From: Hofstenia miamia
Lineage: Eukaryota > Xenacoelomorpha > Acoela > Hofsteniidae
Assembly (NCBI GenBank): GCA_900660155.1
Contig: CABFPE010000021.1
Location: 1,850,803 to 1,914,802, forward strand
Length of the DNA stretch: 64,000 nt
Direction: 5' to 3'
This document shows positions 36,827 through 49,232 of the stretch, in pieces; within the stretch, counting starts at the first letter, position 1; every line of letters starts with the position of its first letter. The notes below the pieces were generated by a model. That model saw only the letters and a program-made list of their open reading frames with translations. It ran no database searches and was not told where the DNA came from. The translations under genes were made by a program, and so were the position numbers.

Positions 36827-39586
36827 CTGAAGTATTCCTTTAAAAATGTCGTTTCATTAGTAAGTGAAAAATTCAAAAAATCTTTATTGGACAAAAATGA
36901 GAAGTTTAAATTATGCATTTATTGTACGTTTAAATGATTGATACTAATTCTTTAAAAAATATTGAAATAAGTGTTCATATTCAATACAAAATGCCTCAAC
37001 ACATCACACATTAGCTTGGTTACAAAATATTGCTGAGGAATCACGGCGTTCACGAAATATACAATGCCGGAAAGTCATTAAAACATCTCCAGAAATGCAA
37101 AAAAGTGAAAATGGAAAAGACAAATGAAATAAAAAATTGAGCTAATTGTAATATATCATGTAGAGAAGTGGCTAAAGATTATAAATACATTTTGACTGGT
37201 AGAGTAACCCCGATAAATACATTTAAAGTAAATACAGTTCATACAATTTTGATTTGACTCGATTTTTGCATAATATTCTTCATTAAAGATAAGATATAAT
37301 TTTAATTATTAATATATTTCTCAATTTTAAAGGTCTTTATGATGCTCTAGTTTAGCCTTTCAACTATTGAGTTTGAGTTTCTTCGAATTCACTTAGAAAT
37401 ACACTAATTTGTCTAATGTATCAAATCTTTTATTAATATATAGATACAACAATTTCTGGTCCCATACTAAAATTAAATGTGCTAATATTATTAATCAAAC
37501 AAAATATTGAATGGAGATATTGCAGACATATTCTAGTTTAGGAAGTGTAAAATAAAATCGAATAATAAATCACAATGGTTCCAGTCTCAGTTGAAATTGA
37601 AAAGTTGGTCTAGGTCTCGTACTAATCCTGTCTCATGTTGTGTTTGTTATCCTTGACCAACAGCAGTCTCGTAGGTCCAGCATCGGAATCAGCAATGAGC
37701 CAATTTCCTCAGGACTCTATTAACTATGCCACTATAATTGCTTTGTGAAATCTGGAGAGAAAAAGACATTAATACATACACTAACAATTTTACTGAGTTT
37801 AGAATCTTAGGATTATTAGCAAATCATTAATTTAAGAATTGAATGATCTTAGCTGATTATTAACGTAGGAATAAAGTTGCATTATTACAGGTTTGGGACC
37901 GAAACTTCTACCTCTAAGACAAAGCATTAAAATGAGGGAGATGATGAATCCCTAATAAGACAGATTATTTTTTTAAATGGGTAATTGTTTTTTACAACAA
38001 AAACTGAACAATTAATGCAAATTAGTGTTTTAAATTTCCGAAATTTTTAAAAGTTTTGTAGAAAAACGTTAAAATTTAAACATTTATGAAAATCAATTAT
38101 ATTGTGAATACATTTTGAACATCATTTGCAATATGTAATATAGTTAATTTAATTAATGTTGCAGAAAAAATTAGCAAGTGGGGAGGGACATCAGAAGTCC
38201 CATTTGACTAGATCTCCATTTTCTGAATCTGAAATAGAAAAATTTTAAGTCTTTTTAAAACATGCTGAGCTTTTCATTCAGAATTTTGATATACTTTTCC
38301 GTGTTCATCTTACACACTTCTTCAGAAATGTTAATGAATCACAACAATGATGACAAAAGACAACACATGCCATGGTGGTTGGATGATAATTACTTGCTGT
38401 TGAGTTGTAGCAGGATTGAATCTTGATGACTCTACAGGACATTTAGCAAATGCCTAGGGTATACAGAACATCTGCAATGTTATGTCACTAATGTATTTTT
38501 TAGTTATAAATTGACAAGTGCACAAATTGTGTTGACTTAATTAGGTGCTGATGGAAAACAGAAACAGTGACGAGGCCAGCTACAAACATCTGGGACCGGG
38601 AGGGGGACTAAAATAGCTCATATCTATATTTTTTCTAGGATTCGGTTATATTTACAAAATGAGGATTTTTTTAAATTTCTCATATGGTAGCTGCGACCTG
38701 TACTTTTTAAGTAAAGACCTGCGGTATTTATGAGAAAGGTAGGAAGACACTAAGCACGCCCTCCCCATGGACACATGTTTAAACAACAATATGTCTAAAT
38801 TAACATTTATGTATACCGTGAAAGCAGTTGACAGCTTTTATAATTCATTGAATACCAAAGTTTAGTGGATGTTAGATGAAGTGTATAAAATTGGATTGGC
38901 CAATATGTTTGATACATTCTTAAAATTGTTTAAGATTAGTTGAAGAAAAATTGGAAAGGTTTGGTACATTTCAGGAAAATTTGCAAACATTTTGCAAAAA
39001 TTGCCAAACTTTTGGATCAATTTGCAACTGAAATGTAAAAATTCGGTACTAATTTAGAATTTTCCAACATTTTTACTAAAGTTTCACACATTAACTTAAT
39101 AGCTACACTCCATTTTGCTTCCTCATAGGGGTCGGGGGGGGACTGCAATCCCATAGCCCCCTTAAATCCGCCACTAGACTTGTGAGTTTTATGGAATAAA
39201 TTATGTACACTTTCATTAACCTTTCAAATACATATTGAATCTAAAAATTATAATTTTTTCGAACTATAAGACGCTGAGATGTATTTGTTAGAAATGTGGG
39301 TAGCCCTTATTGAAAATTTGGGAATCATAAGACAAGTGAATATGCTTAGGTATTTCATTTCAGTATTCTAAGCATCTTGCAAATTGTAAATTTTACATAA
39401 TATAAGTGAGATGAACTTAATGCGGTATCATTCGAAGTCAACGTCATCAAATTAGGACAGCAATTATAAAAGTAGAAAATCAATAACTTTAAGAATAACA
39501 ATAAAAACCGTCGGCATTTCATTTATGTAATTCAACAAATTTAAAGAAATGTTTAAATTCAAAATGTAAGTTCAATTAAATAGAAT
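36827..39586. other. Intergenic between PIGS and the RING gene
   Basis: About 2.8 kb between the PIGS start and the 3' end of the RING gene. It would hold the PIGS promoter. Bases 39125-39175 (ggggtcgggggggg ... cccttaaatccgccact) look like the end of a non-autonomous DNA element. A matching start, tggcggatttaag, occurs alone at 45859. No gene is supported. Confidence 0.4.
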
Positions 39587-39839
39587 TTATAAAAGTTGCA
39601 TATATGTGGGATTTCCCAATTCTCTGCAGTGTGTACATGTCCAACCGCGTGGTTGACACCTGCTACGACCTACAAGAGCGTAGCAGTGAAAATGAGTATC
39701 ATTGAATAATTTGGCAACGCGACCAGCGTTATTAACCAAATGTTGATGAGGAAGATTTCGATAAGTTACATCTAACTTCATACAATAAATACAGTTGCAA
39801 CCATTGTTAGGTCCACAGTTTGCATCACAACATCGGCAC
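39587..39839 (-). CDS. RING gene exon 4 (C-terminus)
   Basis: 253 nt after CACAATTTTAG: CRCCDANCGPNNGCNCIYCM, then LPHQHLVNNAGRVAKLFND, FHCYALVGRSRCQPRGWTC and THCRELGNPTYMQLL, stop. Eight cysteines in the first 19 residues, including CGPNNGCNC, define the tail domain. Confidence 0.92.
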
Positions 39840-42800
39840 CTAAAATTGTGAACTTAATCTTCAAATTGTTTAAACACATTTAGTAACCATTTCTAGTTTA
39901 TCCGCCTTCTTAGGCTTTTGAAAGATTTAAAAATGTGAAAAAAATCAATAAAAAATTTATTACAAAATAAATACAAAATTTTGGTGGCATCCAAAATTGA
40001 TATACTGCATCAAAAACAATTTGCAAATTCAATAAAAATATTATCATCACAGCATCATTCTTCTCTAGTAAGCTTAAAATTTTTAAAGGGAGTCAACAAA
40101 TTTGTTAAATTGTTCGCAGGATATTATATCTATTATGTACATATTAGACGTGGGCGACGAATTGACTAATTTGTTTGATGAAAACTGAATTCGATAATTT
40201 TTTTGTGGTCGATTAATCGGTTGATAGCTATTGTTTTTATGAAAGAAAATTATTTCGAATGTATCTAAACATAAAATAAAGCTAAATTCAAATTATATAT
40301 AAGTAATATAAGTAGTCATTATATAGTTCCAAGTCAATATAGTTAATGGCTGGTGATGATTAAATATTTTCACCACAACGTAGGGTTTAAATTGCTATCC
40401 ACATCAAAGTTTCTGTCGATATGACAATTTCCAAATCAAGTCAAATATACTGAACATTAATGGCTTACTCTCACTTCATGTATTTCTACATTTAAAATTG
40501 TCAATTCAAATTCAATTACATTTATTCAAACGACAAATACAAATTCTTGGGCTAATAAATTTATCCTAATTTTGTAGTAATTGTTATAACAGGATGCTAT
40601 ACAAAAAAAATAAACAATAAATAAGTTTTCATGATATTAAAAATTCATGCGGCAAGGCATATAATTTATGGAATATTCTCATTAGGGCTTTCGAGTACTC
40701 GTAATTTGAATAATAATGAATGACTTTATTTAGATGCTGAAGGCATACACTACAAAAAAATAAAAACAAGTCAAGTTTTACAGCAGCGAAGACAGTCGCA
40801 GGAGCAGATGGAAGAGTAGGCAAAGTTGGAGAAGGGCTCAGCAAAGAGGAAAGCCATCAAAGATTTCTTGAAGCTCGGTGGCGGGGAAAAGAAATCAATC
40901 GCTGTTGGAGGGCTGCGAGTCAAGATGTAATTAGTAGCAGTACAAGCATGATTGAAAAATGAGTGAATGGTGCGATGTTTCTTGGGACGACGAATGGAGA
41001 AAGTGACATCATCAGAGCGAGTGGAGCGGGAATTAGAGATCTTAATGAAATCAAAAGGATCAAGAACCAATTTGCGAGTGAGCAGTCGATTGAACAGGAG
41101 GAGATCACAGGCGTGGAAGTAGAGTGACAGCGGCAGGGTGGAGAATTTGAGAAGGACATCTTTGTATGGCAAGGGAGAGATCCATTTGAAGGCAAGCTTC
41201 TGGAAACATTCCATAGAGTGGAACAAGGAACGGGAAGGCCACCAACAGGGAGAAGCATAGAGAAGAATGGCACGACGAATGGACTTGAACAAAGAGAGTT
41301 TCACAGCAGCCGTGGAATTAAAGGGAATATTGCGGAAGANGGATAGGGATTTTTCTCCGTTATAGCTTTCCTATCGGTAGTAGTTCATTTTATTATATTA
41401 TCATGTTTACATTAACCCTTGTAGGAGAATTTACAGTTTGGTTGTATTGGAAGTTTATCAACAGTATTACATTGTCTTTAATTCATAGTTGACCTACGGA
41501 CCTAATTCCTACGTTTATGCTGGCTGTGTTGATTGTTCACATGTATGATAGGTTATTAGCATATAGATATTTATCTGTAGGATTATTACATGTAAGGAAT
41601 GATAACAAGCTAATGCATTCAGGTTGCGGATCTCCTTTCTATTACAACATCATTAATAACAAGAACAATCAATGCATTAAATTAGTAGGTTATCCACACA
41701 TTGTCACAATTTCATTATCACACAACATTTCATGCACTGAGTCTTCATTGTGGCAATTGGTGTTTCTTTCAATGCAAAAGTGTTTGTTGGAATTAATAAT
41801 TACATTGTAGTTCTTCAATTCCTCTTTGTGCTTTGCCTCAGGTCAGGTGTGTAACCCTGTACTTTGTACCAACCATCTCCTGTCTTGAACCTAAATTACT
41901 GTTGTTACTCTGAGCATCGAATATAGTCGTTGCATAGAAATTAGTCTAAGTGTTAAGTAACTACAAGTAAGAACAAAAGAATAGAGATGGAATTTGGAAT
42001 CTGCCACCTACCTTACTCAGTAAAAATAGGAAATAGTCAAAGTAGCTCCTAAATTACACTTAAGTTTACTAGTTGGAAGGTTGTCAAGATTCTACATGGC
42101 GACTGTGACAGACGCCTGACATGCGCAAAGAAAATTCGAGTCAAGATAGTTGTTTCTTCTCGAGTTAATCAAATTGGAAATAGTAATCTAAGCACCTGGA
42201 AAATAGTTAACAGTGTTACGATAGCGACTAAAGAAGAAAGAAGAAAGAAGAGGGAATGAATAATAACATTACACCAGAGCACACAAGAAACGCAAGAAGG
42301 GATTACCAAATCNCCAAAGAGGAAATCCATTTGAAAGCGCGTTTCTGGAAACGTTCCATGGAGTGGAACAAAGCACGAGAAGGCCACCAACAAGGAGACG
42401 CGTAGAGAAGAATGGCGCGAGGAATGGACTTGAACAAAGAGAGTTTCACAGCGGACGAGGTATTAAAGGGAATATTGCGGAAGAAGGCAAAGAATGAGGA
42501 CTTAGCTTTGAGAAGACGTAAGGACACATGACCAGATCAATTTAAGTTATCAGCAAGTTGAACTTCAAGATGAGCATGATGAGGGGAAAAGTTCACAGGA
42601 AGAGGAAGATCAGAGGGAGAGATACAGAAAAGAAAATACCACATTTCTTGTTGAGGCTAAAATCAAGATGGTTAACAGAAGACCAAGTAGACAAAAGCTC
42701 AAGGTAAGAGGTAATATTGGAGGCAAAAGAAATACCAAAGTTGAAAATCGCTGTGTCATCAACGTACAGTAGTCAGGATGAGTTGAGTACAGATTGAGGG

Positions 42801-45248
42801 AGGTCGTTGATAGCAACAAGGAAAAAAGAACAGCAAACACGGAACCTTCAGGAGCATAACTAGAGACAAGAGCAGGAGAAGAAATAGACTAGTTGATTTT
42901 GACACACTGACGACGATTGGACAGGTAAGACTGAAAGAGTTCGATGAAATCAGCATCAAATCCAAATAAACAATTTGTCAAGAAGGATAGAATGAGGGAG
43001 CCGATCAAAAGCTTTAGAAATGTCAAGAAAGATAATGCAATCAGGATCATTACGATCAGATCGGAAATAGCAGTTTTCAATCAAAGTGAGCAAGTTAGTG
43101 ATGGTAGAACGCCCCGGAAGGTTACCAGGCTGAGAAGCGGAGATGAGATAACGAATTTTAGGTAACACATAACGAAAGACAAGACGCTCAAAGATGATTG
43201 ACAGCCGAGAAAGAATAGCTATTGGGCGATAAGAAGTGATTTGAGAGGAGGGAAGCTGATTGGATTTTAACAGTGGAGAGATCCAAGATGTTTTCCAGCA
43301 AAGCGGAAAACATAAATTTTATATTGGTAAAACAGTAAATCATTTACTAATTAACTTTACAGTTAAGATATTGATAGGCTTATGTGCATAGACAAGTCTC
43401 AAGATTTGAAATCCAACTCGACTTGACTTTTGAAAGGCTGACACGACTTGAATAAAAATACCCCGACTCGCAGAGCCCTAATTATCATCTGAATTAAATA
43501 AGCATAATATTTAATTTTTATGAAAATTGAACATAAAATTATTTATATCTATAATGAATAAAATTTTTTTATATATACATGTAATGCATACACAAGAAGC
43601 ACACATTGATATCAAAAGCAAGTACCACAACATAAGTGTTTTCAAAATATTATAAATTTTAATAGGTGATTGTTGAATTTTGATTACTCTATTTCTTGTA
43701 AATATTACATTGTTTATTGCAATTGAATTTCTAAATATTGGTTGCTAATGGGCTTATTGTTCATTAATTCAATAAGTTAAACGAAATTTTGAAATAGTTC
43801 ACGCATATAGATAAAAATTAGTTCAATGATAACAAATATAACCTATGACCACGCCTCTTCCCACAATAAAACTTTCCAGTTTCTCCCAAGCCTGCTTCAT
43901 TTCCTAAAGCATTTACAGCTTTCTCAACTGGTAAACAGTTAAGCGTTGAATCTGGAATTGGGGATGGAGAGTCAACGCCTTCAAAATTGTTAATTACTTC
44001 GGATTTGTGTTCTGATAATAAATGTTTCCAAAAGGATGATTCACCACAAACGAATGTTTTGCAAAGTGTACAGTGGAATGGCCTCTTTGGACATATTTTT
44101 CTATGCGATGGAAGCTCACCTCTAAATTACTATATAAAGGGTTTACTATAATAAATGGTTTTTCGCGCCCTACAAATTCACACTTGGCTTAAAATGTGAA
44201 AAAATGATTGTGTGTAAAGCTCTTTCTTTGAATTCCAAAGTAATTTATACCGTAAAATTACTATTTTAATTTCTTAGAATTATCGTTTTCGTTGACTAAC
44301 TTCATTGGTTAAATATTTCTCAAATACAGATTTTACCATAGGAATTGAATTTGGCACATTAGCATAAAACAATTGTTCATGCAATGGTTAGTATAAACGT
44401 GCTTAGTTTGCATTTAAGGATTTTTATCTTAAACTGCCTACGTACTTTCCATATATTCAACAAATTTGCCCCACGATTATTAGCGTAAATTTGTGCTAAA
44501 GTGCATTGCTGTGTCTGAAATACTTGAAAATATTCACTATTTTTCATAGAAAAGTTCAATTTTGTAACAAAGTTGAATTCTCTCTATTCCCAATGTTTAG
44601 GTAATCAGGAGGTTGAAAACCCACGTGAGCAACAATTAACCCTAGCACTTTTTAATGTAATAAATAAAATCAATTGGGGGCATACGCGCTACAGCAGAAT
44701 AAAAACGCAATTTAAAGAGGAGCCAGTCCTCTTGAATGTTTATTTGTTCGTGAGTTCTAAAGATTTACAATTATTTCAAGAAATTTGGAAATTTAAGTTG
44801 AAAATTTTCAATTAAAAATAATTTTTATGAGATTTTATGATTTTATGTATTTTAAAAAAATGTTTAATGGAAAATATGATTCAAATAACTCATATTGAAT
44901 ACAGCACAACTGACAGTTAAATTTCTTAAATATCAATATTAAAAAATATCTGACAAATTTTAAAGTTAACCTGGACGTTTTCGTTCCGCAGTCAGGACAC
45001 TCAATAGACATGCTACCAATTATCCGTCTAGCCACAACACTTGGTTTAAATTTTGTAGGCTTGCGACATAGTGGACAGACAAGTATATTATTCACACATT
45101 TTTCACAAAAAATCTAAGTAAAAGCAGTGAGTGACGGAAGGGATTGAATAAGACATACGTTGTTACAACAGTCAGATTCCACAGCATTTATAGCAAGGTC
45201 TAAGCAAATAGGACACTCTAAATAGTCGTCTGCACTCGCAGCAGTCAT
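39587..45248 (-). CDS. RING + TRAF-type + C2H2 zinc protein with CGPNNGCNC tail (whole gene, 4 exons)
   Basis: Four minus-strand exons, 45248-45159, 45113-44971, 44121-43843 and 39839-39587, join in phase with GT-AG borders to 254 residues. An N-terminal RING has C12, C15, C28, C33, C36, C43 and C46, with Asn30 where His is usual. A TRAF-type half finger (C69, C72, H84, C88) and a C2H2 finger (C95, C98, H111, H116) follow. A Ser/Pro-rich linker leads to YCGKRRGHRCRCCDANCGPN with C185, C187 and C190 next. A terminal cysteine/histidine block ends FHCY ... CQPRGWTCTHCREL. RING and TRAF-type fingers suggest an E3 ubiquitin ligase or adaptor in the cytosol; this is inference. I recall the CGPxxGxxC tail from uncharacterised eukaryotic proteins but cannot name a characterised homologue. 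Introns are 45, 849 and 4003 nt; the last holds retrotransposon fragments and two single-N joins. Confidence 0.88.
40740..41339 (-). pseudogene. Non-LTR retrotransposon 3' end, copy 1
   Basis: The minus strand encodes the C-terminal part of a reverse-transcriptase polyprotein (VKLSLFKSIRRAILLYASPC, WWPSRSLFHSMECFQKLAFK, FHACDLLLFNRLLTRKL), with a frame change near 40990. It is followed by an aataaagtca tail near 40720. It is about 85 percent like the copies at 42314-43310 and 52582-53307. It is truncated by the N at 41340 and lies in RING gene intron 3, same strand as the gene. Confidence 0.75.
41341..42312. other. Contig between two single Ns, unplaced sequence
   Basis: Unique sequence between Ns at 41340 and 42313, unrelated to the flanking retrotransposon copies. 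A 97-codon open frame (41517-41810, plus) shows no domain. It may be misplaced in the intron. Confidence 0.5.
42314..43310 (-). pseudogene. Non-LTR reverse transcriptase, copy 2
   Basis: Read in shifting frames on the minus strand it gives LPKIRYLISASQPGNLPGRS, CIIFLDISKAFDRLPHS (catalytic block A), FIELFQSYLSNRRQCVKIN, the YVDD catalytic box followed by TAIFNFG near 42765, and LFKSIPRAILLYASPCWWPS. Order and motifs are those of a CR1/jockey-like reverse transcriptase. Several frameshifts make it inactive. The N-terminal endonuclease is missing and the 3' part is cut by the N at 42313. Confidence 0.8.
43843..44121 (-). CDS. RING gene exon 3
   Basis: 279 nt after GTAATTTAG: GELPSHRKICPKRPFHCTLC, KTFVCGESSFWKHLLSEH, a linker containing DSPSPIPDST, then GLGETGKFYCGKRRGH. 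It leaves in phase 2 at CATAG|GTTATA. It completes the TRAF-type finger begun in exon 2, which confirms the join. Confidence 0.92.
44122..44970. other. RING gene intron 2
   Basis: Noncoding. It contains TTAACCCTAGCACTTTT at 44637, which resembles one piggyBac-type terminus beside a TTAA, but no inverse end is visible. The overlapping 80-codon open frame (44573-44815, plus) has no domain. Confidence 0.5.
44971..45113 (-). CDS. RING gene exon 2
   Basis: 143 nt: IFCEKCVNNILVCPLCRKP closes the RING, then KPSVVARRIIGSMSIECPDC and GTKTS. It ends in phase 2 at TCCAG|GTTAAC, with an arginine split to the next exon. Confidence 0.92.
45159..45248 (-). CDS. RING gene exon 1
   Basis: 30 codons from ATG 45248: MTAASADDYLECPICLDLAI then NAVESDCCNN. 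It holds the first half of the RING. The donor is AACAAC|GTATGT. The intron of 45 nt ends CTTTTACTTAG. Too short to stand alone as an open frame. Confidence 0.9.
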
Positions 45249-47019
45249 AAGAAATTTTAGATGATACACAGGGTTAACGAAAAAATGAAGAAAAAAGAAG
45301 TCGATCTAAAATACAATCACATATGACCATGAGATATTAGTTGAACACAGTCATATATTTCTTATCATAATGAAAATTAGGGTTGAATTCAACAACACGT
45401 GTCTATCTATAGACACAACGTCAATGACACACTCAATTGAAAAGTTTTCCTGGAGTCAGAAATCACTTCATTTCGTAAGAAATTACTACCTAATTGTAAA
45501 ATTAAGATTTTAAGCAATATATGACTTTAAATATATCATAGAGGTAAGATAACAAATGAATACTAAAGTGCAAATTATCTAAAACAACATTGTGTGTAGA
45601 AATATTGTATCATTATAAATAAGAAGAAACATTCTAAGTGAGAGCATAGGATCGGAAACAACGATACAAAATAAATATATACAAAATGTAGTTGCTTAAA
45701 AACATTTTAGAATTTTTCAAAATTTGAAAATAACCTTGATTTCAGTGCATAAAAATAATACAAACCAATCAACTTTCAACGGATTTGATATTTTGGTGAC
45801 ATTGACATAAGGCAAGTAACTATTCTAAATGTCTTAAACAATTAACCTTTAAATCAATGGCGGATTTAAGAGGATGCGGTGGACAATCATTTCTGTAATT
45901 TCGGGAACAAACTTCTCTTCAGAGCGAATCAAACGTACGGGATCACTTACGCCGTTCACTGTCAGACATAAATTCGGAAAGTTATATTTTTGCCAAAAGT
46001 GTTGTCTAATTGCTATTTTTAAGCCTTCTAGAGTCCTATTGTTGGGTTTTTAATCAGTTTACTGATATGATCCTACTTTTCGATTCTCAAATCGCATTCA
46101 TGTTGGTAAATTCCAATTTGAGAAATTAAATCCTCCAACTCGAAAATCTATTTCGAATTTGAAAATCAAATTAACAGAGCCATCTTAAACTACATAATTT
46201 TCTATACTTTGAACAATAAAGGTTTCTCGCCACTGAAAATGGAAATTTTTAATCTCTATCACGAAAGTGCACCAAACTTTCACAACTTGATAGATAGGCA
46301 TTGACAAAAATTTCTTAGTCACAGAATTATATGGACTAGATGGCATTTGATACCTAATTAATTATGGAAATTCTCAATAACTAAAAAACTGCGACTAGTG
46401 TCATAAGCAAGTCGGAAAAATCCGAGTCGCCTATTCCAATATATCACGAAAAATGATTCAAATTTTTAAATATACTGAAATAATTTATGGAAAAATTCAG
46501 AACAAGAAGACGGAAAAAGCTAAAAGAAGATATCTCAGAGAAAGCTCAAAATTATTCAATCTAAATTTTACACTTTTATTATCGCTTAATTTGAATTTTC
46601 TGAAGCCACAACAGTGACAGCCCAGGCTAAATTCAGCATTAATTAATTACAATTTATTCTAAAAAAATGAATTACTACGCAAATCTATAACAGTGGAACT
46701 CATTAAATGATGCAATTAAATTTTTTACAATTATTAAAAACAAAAAATTTTGCGGTTTTGCAAAATAATTAATCATTTAATTAACTGTAGAATACATTAA
46801 CATTAAATAGCTAGAAACAATTTATTCATATTATGAAAAAATTTCATTGCTAACATATTTGTGAAATGTAATATAGCAAGAAATTATCTAACTAGACTAA
46901 AAAATAAGATATATCCTAAAATCACTTCATTCGCAGAAAATAAATATTGTACGACCAGAAAAAAAATCACATTGATTTCTGCTGAAGCGAATTTTTGATA
47001 TAAATAAAATAAATTAAAA
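45249..47019. other. Upstream region of the RING gene
   Basis: The promoter of the RING gene should lie here. Sequence is AT-rich with no open frame of note. tggcggatttaagagg at 45859 looks like an isolated transposon end. Confidence 0.4.
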
Positions 47020-47579
47020 TATCTTGGCGGCGAACTTGTAGAATAGCGACACGCGAAGCACGCGGACAAAATAAACACCAATCTAGGGTAAAAAAAACTA
47101 TGAGAAATTAAAAAAAATAAAGTTTAAATTATAATCTATATAGACCGATAACTTTACATAATTAACCAAATTCATAGCACGCTGTAACACGTGAAAGCAC
47201 GCGGTAAATATTTAAGCATTATGGGTTATAAAACAATGAAGTCATATAAAAATAATTATTTTTAAATAAAAAATTGCAAAATATAACAAAATATTTAAAG
47301 AAATCCATAGACTTTCAGCTTAAATCAAGCCTTTATCTTACGTGAAATTTCTTTGCTTGCTATTTAGTATGATTTATATCGACCAGAATACCTGTTAAAT
47401 AAATTTTTGTCAATTTCAGATAAAAATGTTCATGTACATTTTCTGTAATTACCATATTGGTTTCATATAATTCTCACAAGGGTATATAGGAGATTCGAAG
47501 GAAATTATCATGTTGAAAGTGGTCAATATAAACTCTGGTCGATGTAAATTGTTTATAAATTCTGGCAGGGACTTTCATA

Positions 47580-47660
47580 TTTTGGTCTGTCTCGAAAAAG
47601 AGACTTGAAAAAAAGTCTCGTCTCGAATCGAGACTGTTATTAGTCTCGATTAAAACTTAA
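47580..47660. repeat. GTCTCG-rich repeat, copy 1
   Basis: Contains gtctcgaaaaagagacttga followed by aaaaagtctcgtctcgaatc and gagac. It is closely similar to 57957-58025 and related to 50610-50680 and 54868-54920. Inverted GTCTC/GAGAC pairs are frequent within it. Confidence 0.65.
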
Positions 47661-49232
47661 TTAAAGCAATGATGTTTAAGTGAAAAAAGCAATACATTGT
47701 GTATTTTAATTTATTCAAACAGGATAAATTTTAAGCCTAATTTTTAAAATGAATAATTTTTAGCTTGTTTAAAATTATTTTTAGATTGGTGAAAGTTTTT
47801 GTGATCTTCGATTATCAAAAAAGTCTCGGGCGAACACGTGGATAAAATAAACTCTAATACAAGGTAAAAAACGATGAGAAATCAATAACATACGTAAAAA
47901 GCTTAAAAAATAATGTATGTAGTCCAATAACTTTGCATAATTAACGAAATTTGTAACACGCGATAGCACACGGTATATATTTAAAGACAATAGCATAGTA
48001 AACGTGGAATTCATAAAAATATCAATTATTAAACAAATTGCAAGACATAAAAGTGGATTTACACAAATCTATGCATTTTTACTTTAAATCAAGTCCTTAC
48101 TTAGGTGAAATTTCCAAATACAGTGCGGTGAAAATATAAATATTTTAATTTCGATTATTCAATCTGTTTTACTCGTATATTATAACAACTAATATATGCG
48201 CTTTGTTAAGTACATAATTTATTGAAAAGTTTTCGTATATAAGCATAGAGAATACTTGATTACATTTTTTGAAAAATTAAATCGTTGTTAAAAATTTTCA
48301 CATCAAGAACATAAATCATAAATTATAGTACCTTTTCGAATGATTGAAGCGCACCTGACATTTCTTTCATGCTTCTTTAATGAGTTTGCAACAATTTCTG
48401 TACAATAAAACTTTCGTTTTAGACGATTAATATGTATATAAATATATTCTTATAGATGACACTTTTAATAAATCATAGATGGCGCTTTGTACCTAAAAAA
48501 CTTATTTATGGCGACTTTATATGGATTCCCCACATTATTAAAGGCAACGCTAACTCTGTAGCTAACTCTGAATTGAATCAATCTCCTATTGCACCTCTGA
48601 GAAAATTTTAATTACAACCTAACAGATTTAAATGTCAAAACGAGATATTTCATTAAATCTACAATGAGGTTTCGTTGAGTAAAACATAATTGAAGAACCT
48701 GTTAATTGACAAAATTGCCAAATCGATTGCTTTAGAATTGTGTGAAGATGAACTACATGCTGGGTGCAAAACAAGTGACATGACCCTGTTTTGATTATTA
48801 TGGGTTCATGAAGTAACCGTTAACCGACACTACATAAGCAAATATACAAACGTTAACTAAAAAAAGCGACTTCTCGTTTTGAATCAAATTGCACAAAACG
48901 GGTTCATGCACTACATGCTTCAATTATAAAAGGCCCTATTATGAGTCCCATATACATGTTCAATAAGTATGAAAATACTTCATGCATATAACACTTAGAG
49001 TAAATTTATTTGAATTTTCAGTAATAATTGTATATGACAGGCCCATGCTAAACACACCCAGGAGATCTGTACATCCGCACTTTTCAAAATATATTTATAA
49101 CAATAGTGGAATGCATATTTATGCATTAAAAATGTATGCAACACGATCACGCTAGCTATAAATTCGGATTTACTAATCAGTAATTAAAATGTGGAAATAA
49201 ATACAAATCGGGAAAACAAATTCTCTGAAAAN

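Noticed and set aside
42944-43165. Plus-strand open frame in intron 3
   Set aside because: Antisense of the reverse transcriptase relic.
44573-44815. 80-codon plus-strand open frame in RING gene intron 2
   Set aside because: No domain, and it overlaps a possible isolated piggyBac-type terminus.
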